Shown here in pieces: positions 60,895-64,000 of a stretch of 64,000 nt of DNA. Every line of letters starts with the position of its first letter. Positions within the stretch are counted from its first letter, which is position 1. The DNA comes from SXTU01 sp964496695 (GTDB lineage: Bacteria; Verrucomicrobiota; Verrucomicrobiia; Limisphaerales; SXTU01). The DNA lies in assembly GCA_964496695.1 (NCBI GenBank), contig CAZCBE010000023.1, positions 4,555 through 68,554 on the forward strand, in the 5' to 3' direction. Under the pieces are notes generated by a model. The model worked only from the letters and a program-made list of their open reading frames with translations, searched no databases and was not told where the DNA came from. Position numbers and translations under genes: made by a program.

Positions 60895-61881
60895 GCCGCA
60901 CCAGTTGGGTAACAGACACGCACCTCGCTGGCGAGCCTTCCCTTCATCGGAAAAGCCGATATGCATCCACTGTGGTCGTCCGTGGGTAGGGCGCGGTGTC
61001 CTCACCGCGCCGCCGAGGTTCCGTGGCCTGCGGGTGCTCGGCGGCGGCCGATACCCTTCAAATGGGTTCGTTTGGTAAAATCGGCCTGGCCCCCGCCATC
61101 TTCGTCTTTCCTGAATCTCTGGCTCTCGCCTCCGGCTCATGGTCCAAGCTCTTGCACTCCTCAAAATTCCCATCTGTGGTCGCCTTGAATCTGCGGGAAC
61201 TCTTCTCTGCTTCCAGGGCACACCCTCCCAAACGGCAGTTGCCGGTCTCCGACCCACCCCGACAATGGGTTCGTTTCGCAAAACAAGTCCCCCAGTCCCA
61301 CCCTCTGCGTCCGTCCCGCCTCTGAGGTGCAAATCCTATCCCCTGACGTCCGTTGCATATTCGTGGTTTCTCCTCCCCATGGCTTCGTTCCGCATTTTCC
61401 CGACCTCATCTTTATGACCCCTTTCCCTCCCCAGCGATGGCACCCCATCCCCTGGACTTTGGCCCTCGGCCTCCGGCCTTCCGTCTCTGAAATTTGAAAT
61501 CTCGAATCTGAAATCCCTCATCCGCCTCAACCCTGCCACTCCTTCCTCCCCGTGCTATTGAGTGGCGCAAATAATCCGTTCGGCCAGTGAAAGCTTCGTG
61601 CGGTGAGACCCTGAACGCCGTGCCGGTGGCTTGCAGCCACCGCGTTGCGGGTGGAGGGCTTCAAACTGGTTCTTCCTGCTGTGGCCTGCGGACGTCGGCT
61701 GCAAGCCGTCGGCACAGGTTCATGGTGGGGGCATGCTGCGGAGTAGCGCACGCTGGGCATCACCACGCCTCCTTTCGCCAGTCCATGACCCCGTTTTCCT
61801 GCCTCAACTCGCATTGCCACGGCAAAGAACTTGACCCCCCTTTGCCCGCCCCTACAGTCCGCCCAATTTGTTTGCGACTGG
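60895..61881. other. Divergent intergenic region with several dispersed repeats
   Basis: Nearly 1 kb between divergent mlaE and carA. It includes a hairpin GGGCGCGGTGTCCTCACCGC(GCC) at about 60988, two GGGTTCGTTT(G/C)G(T/C)AAAA units at about 61063 and 61265 (a cousin lies at the pyk 3' end near 20518), AT-rich TTTGAAATCTCGAATCTGAA tracts near 61490, and CTTGCAGCC-type palindromes near 61630. No supported gene. Both promoters must lie here; none could be placed reliably. Confidence 0.5.
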
Positions 61882-63039
61882 ATGAAAGCAATTCTCGCTC
61901 TTGAAGATGGTTCAGTGTTCCACGGCACGGGTTTCGGCGCGCAGGCGTCGGCCTGTGGCGAGGTGTGTTTCAACACCTCCATGACCGGTTACCAGGAGAT
62001 CCTCACCGACCCGTCCTACAAGGGGCAGATCGTGACGATGACCTACCCGCTCATCGGCAACTACGGCGTGAACGCCCAGGACGTCGAGTCGTGGCGGCCT
62101 CACGCCTCCGGCTTCGTCATCCGCGAACTCTCCCCCGTCGTCAGCAACTGGCGCGCGGACTGGTCGCTGGAGGATTACCTCGCGCAGAACGGCATCCCCG
62201 GCATCCAGGGCATTGATACCCGTGCCCTCACCAAGAAGCTCCGCGTCCGCGGCGCGTTGAACGGCTTTCTCTCCACCGACCCCGCCGTGACCGAGGCCGA
62301 GGCGCTCCAGCGCGCGAAGGAATTCGTCTTCGACGGCGTGGACTATGTGAAGGAAGTCACCCACCCCAAGGCCTTCGCTTGGGACCCGCAGGACCAGCAG
62401 AGCGCCGAGTTCGACGTCGTGCGCGGCATCTCCAAGGCGGACGCCCGCCAGCACCGCAAGCCCCTCCCGGCGGCGGACATCCCCATCGTCGCCTTCGACT
62501 ACGGGATGAAATACAACATCGCGCGCAACCTGCGGCAGACCGGCTTCCAGGTGCAGATCCTGCCCGCCACCACCAGCGCCGCCGACGCCCTCAAATACAA
62601 GCCCGCCGGCATCTTCCTCAGCAACGGCCCCGGCGATCCCGCCGCCCTCGACTACATCGTCCGCGAGGTGAAGACGCTCGTGGACACGGGCATCCCCATC
62701 TTCGGCATCTGCCTGGGCAACCAGCTCCTCGGCCAGGCCTTCGGCGGCAAGACCTTCAAGCTCAAGTTCGGCCATCGCGGCGGCAACCAGCCGGTGAAGG
62801 ACCTCGAGTCCGGTCGCGTGGAAATCACCTCGCAGAACCATGGCTACGCCGTGGACCCCGCCTCGCTCCCGTCCGATGTGTCCGTGACCCGCATCAACCT
62901 GAACGACCAGACCGTCGAAGGCATGCGCCACAAGACCAAGCCCATCTTCTCCGTCCAGTATCACCCGGAAGCCTCGCCCGGCCCGCACGATTCGAACCCG
63001 CTCTTCGCCGAGTTCCGCCGGATGATCGAAAAGAAGTAA
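61882..63039 (+). CDS. carA: Carbamoyl-phosphate synthase small (glutaminase) subunit
   Basis: Releases ammonia from glutamine for carbamoyl phosphate synthesis in arginine and pyrimidine pathways. The 385-residue protein has the N-terminal CPSase_sm_chain domain (MKAILALEDGSVFHGTGFGA, FNTSMTGYQEILTDPSY, GIPGIQGIDTRALTKKLR) and a class I amidotransferase domain. Catalytic Cys277 lies in FGICLGNQLLG (codon 62710), with His361 and Glu363 in YHPEASPGP. Start 61882 gives the usual N-terminus. The large subunit gene carB is not adjacent; an unrelated small gene follows. Confidence 0.96.
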   Translation: MKAILALEDGSVFHGTGFGAQASACGEVCFNTSMTGYQEILTDPSYKGQIVTMTYPLIGNYGVNAQDVESWRPHASGFVIRELSPVVSNWRADWSLEDYLAQNGIPGIQGIDTRALTKKLRVRGALNGFLSTDPAVTEAEALQRAKEFVFDGVDYVKEVTHPKAFAWDPQDQQSAEFDVVRGISKADARQHRKPLPAADIPIVAFDYGMKYNIARNLRQTGFQVQILPATTSAADALKYKPAGIFLSNGPGDPAALDYIVREVKTLVDTGIPIFGICLGNQLLGQAFGGKTFKLKFGHRGGNQPVKDLESGRVEITSQNHGYAVDPASLPSDVSVTRINLNDQTVEGMRHKTKPIFSVQYHPEASPGPHDSNPLFAEFRRMIEKK

Positions 63040-63073
63040 GTAGGAGACGACGTGCGGAGTCTCTGATTTTCTG

Positions 63074-63147
63074 CCCGCGGATAACACGGATGACGCGGAT
63101 GGAAAGCTGGGCTCGTCTTTATCCGTGTCATCCGCGTCATCTGCGGG
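63074..63147. repeat. ACACGGAT-type hairpin between carA and next gene
   Basis: Left arm 63074-63100 (CGCGGATAACACGGATGACG) and right arm 63121-63147 (CGTGTCATCCGCGTCATCTG) pair over 27 nt with a few mismatches; the loop is 20 nt. The right arm ends ten bases before the downstream ATG, where a ribosome-binding site would be. Related to the arms at 8813 and 9055. Confidence 0.7.
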
Positions 63148-63157
63148 CCACCAACTC

Positions 63158-63700
63158 ATGGGCTCAACTCTCTCCGAAGCGCTTCACGCCCTCCTCACCC
63201 AGCCCGGCCCCGCCGCGCTCGGCCCTGAGCCGCGCAAGGGCACCCAATCCGCCAGCGCGCTGAACCAGTCGCTGGACGAACTGTTCCGCCGCCACAGGGA
63301 CCCAGCGAGGGCAGAACTAATCCGCGCCCTCCTCCTGCTCTGGCACGACCATTCCGATGCCTCGCACGTCATCTGCCAGGCCATCGAAAATCCTGATGGC
63401 AGCCTGGTCCACGCCATCCTGCACCGCCGCGAGCCGGACTACTGGAACTCCAAGTATTGGTTCCGGCGCGTCGGCCAGCACCCCTGTTTCTCGGCCCTGT
63501 CGAAGCGCGTCGCGCCCTTGCTCGCCTCAGAAGCCAAACTCGCCGCGCAACTCCTTCCAGGAGGCAAGTGGGACGCCTTCGCCTTCGTGGACGCCGTGGA
63601 AGCTGCTGCCGGCAAGTCACCCAACGCCCGCCACCACCTGCTCCGCGCCGTGCAACAAGCCGAGACCGAGGTGGCCTTGGCCTACTTCCTCCAGTCGTGA
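63158..63700 (+). CDS. Conserved protein of unknown function
   Basis: A 180-residue soluble, largely helical protein. Recognisable conserved stretches are RAELIRALLLLWHDHSDASH, VICQAIENPDGSLVHAIL and HRREPDYWNSKYWFRRVGQH, which recur in proteins of unknown function in Verrucomicrobia and Acidobacteria as far as I recall. The repeated His/Asp/Glu residues (WHDH, HRREPDYWN, RRVGQH) hint at a metal site, but no fold is assigned. Start 63158 chosen because the preceding hairpin ends ten bases upstream. Confidence 0.72.
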   Translation: MGSTLSEALHALLTQPGPAALGPEPRKGTQSASALNQSLDELFRRHRDPARAELIRALLLLWHDHSDASHVICQAIENPDGSLVHAILHRREPDYWNSKYWFRRVGQHPCFSALSKRVAPLLASEAKLAAQLLPGGKWDAFAFVDAVEAAAGKSPNARHHLLRAVQQAETEVALAYFLQS

Positions 63701-63775
63701 CGCCCAACGCCCCAGCCTCGACTTGGCCGAAACGTTACCACTGGCTTCGACTACCGAACGCCCGCCGCCTCTTCA

Positions 63776-63800
63776 CCCTCTCCCCCATCGGGGGAGAGGG
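63776..63800. repeat. Perfect CCCTCTCCCCC hairpin, copy 1
   Basis: CCCTCTCCCCCATCGGGGGAGAGGG: an 11-bp perfect stem with a three-base loop, given here as stem CCCTCTCCCCC and loop ATC. Followed by CTGGGGTGAGGGGGC. It lies 75 bp after the upstream gene and could terminate its transcript. Confidence 0.65.
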
Positions 63801-63952
63801 CTGGGGTGAGGGGGCAGGGCGTGCGAAGTCGGATGACGTCCTTTTCGTCTGCACCCGCGCACGGAGTCCCGGCTTCAGCCGGCGGAACGCTGCACAGTTC
63901 AAGACGCTCCGCGCGCAGCGTCATGGTGGACCGAGGCATCGTCAGCACCCTC

Positions 63953-64000
63953 GACCATCGAGCGCCCGCCGCCGCTTCTCCCTCTCCCCCATCGGGGGAG
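63953..64000. repeat. CCCTCTCCCCC hairpin repeat, copy 2 (cut by window edge)
   Basis: About 48 bp repeated directly from 63748-63795, including the CGCCCGCCGCC(T/G)CTTC lead-in and CTCTCCCCCATCGGGGGAG. The copies are 205 bp apart. The sequence between them (63801-63952) has no supported gene. Confidence 0.6.

Overview
The window (about 63 % GC, one 100-N assembly gap) reads as chromosome of a Verrucomicrobiota bacterium, or a close PVC relative. This is inferred from content: DUF1501, DUF1552 and DUF1592-type planctomycete cytochrome proteins, a DUF6807 protein, very long PAS-rich hybrid kinases, weak Shine-Dalgarno signals, and roomy intergenic DNA full of dispersed palindromes. No 16S gene or other marker is present to fix the lineage.

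Layout. 1-7.0 kb: two multi-PAS hybrid histidine kinases and a lone receiver protein. The first kinase is cut by the window edge and frameshifted in its receiver domain. 7.1-12.7 kb (minus): a UbiB-family kinase with an amber codon near its natural start, a truncated-haemoglobin lipoprotein, a DUF748-like protein and a YihY/BrkB membrane protein. 12.8-15.4 kb: a MITE-like element, then a secreted collagen-like protein with a BclA-type C-terminus, interrupted by the gap. 16.0-24.4 kb (plus): a carbon module. A PocR/AraC regulator and a CoA-acylating aldehyde dehydrogenase are followed by an overlapping block of pyruvate kinase, pyruvate-decarboxylase-type TPP enzyme, Zn alcohol dehydrogenase and class I fructose-bisphosphate aldolase. 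Together these could run lower glycolysis to acetaldehyde and ethanol, or salvage acetaldehyde to acetyl-CoA. 24.5-25.5 kb: remnants of hsdR, istB and an esterase. 25.6-31.7 kb: a tannase-like esterase lacking the family disulfide, and a DUF1552/DUF1592 pair. 31.7-34.1 kb: a graveyard of five gene fragments. 34.3-39.7 kb (minus): a TetR-controlled tripartite MacB-type efflux operon with every junction overlapping and a duplicated operator at the start codon. 39.8-40.2 kb: a broken VOC gene and a tRNA 3' fragment.

40.2-48.3 kb: an OmpR-type two-component system and probable targets. Three promoter regions carry 11-bp-period CTTAA(T/C) direct repeats: one before a small-protein/receiver/glycosyltransferase operon, one before a glycine-rich protein plus a secretin-like protein without a pore domain, and one before an NHL-repeat protein. 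48.7-52.1 kb: a basic small protein, an Asp-box propeller, a GYF-like protein, an integrase relic and tRNA-Val(UAC). 52.1-61 kb (minus): DUF1501, DUF6807, a GlcD-type oxidase, DUF2007, a PIN/TRAM protein and an MlaD/MlaF/MlaE lipid-transport set. 61.9-63.7 kb: carA and a conserved protein of unknown function.

Intergenic DNA carries six copies of an 18-bp palindrome (GGGGTGAACACCCCATGG type) and at least seven long inverted-repeat elements of unrelated sequence but similar architecture. These repeats and the putative OmpR regulon are the least explained structures here.
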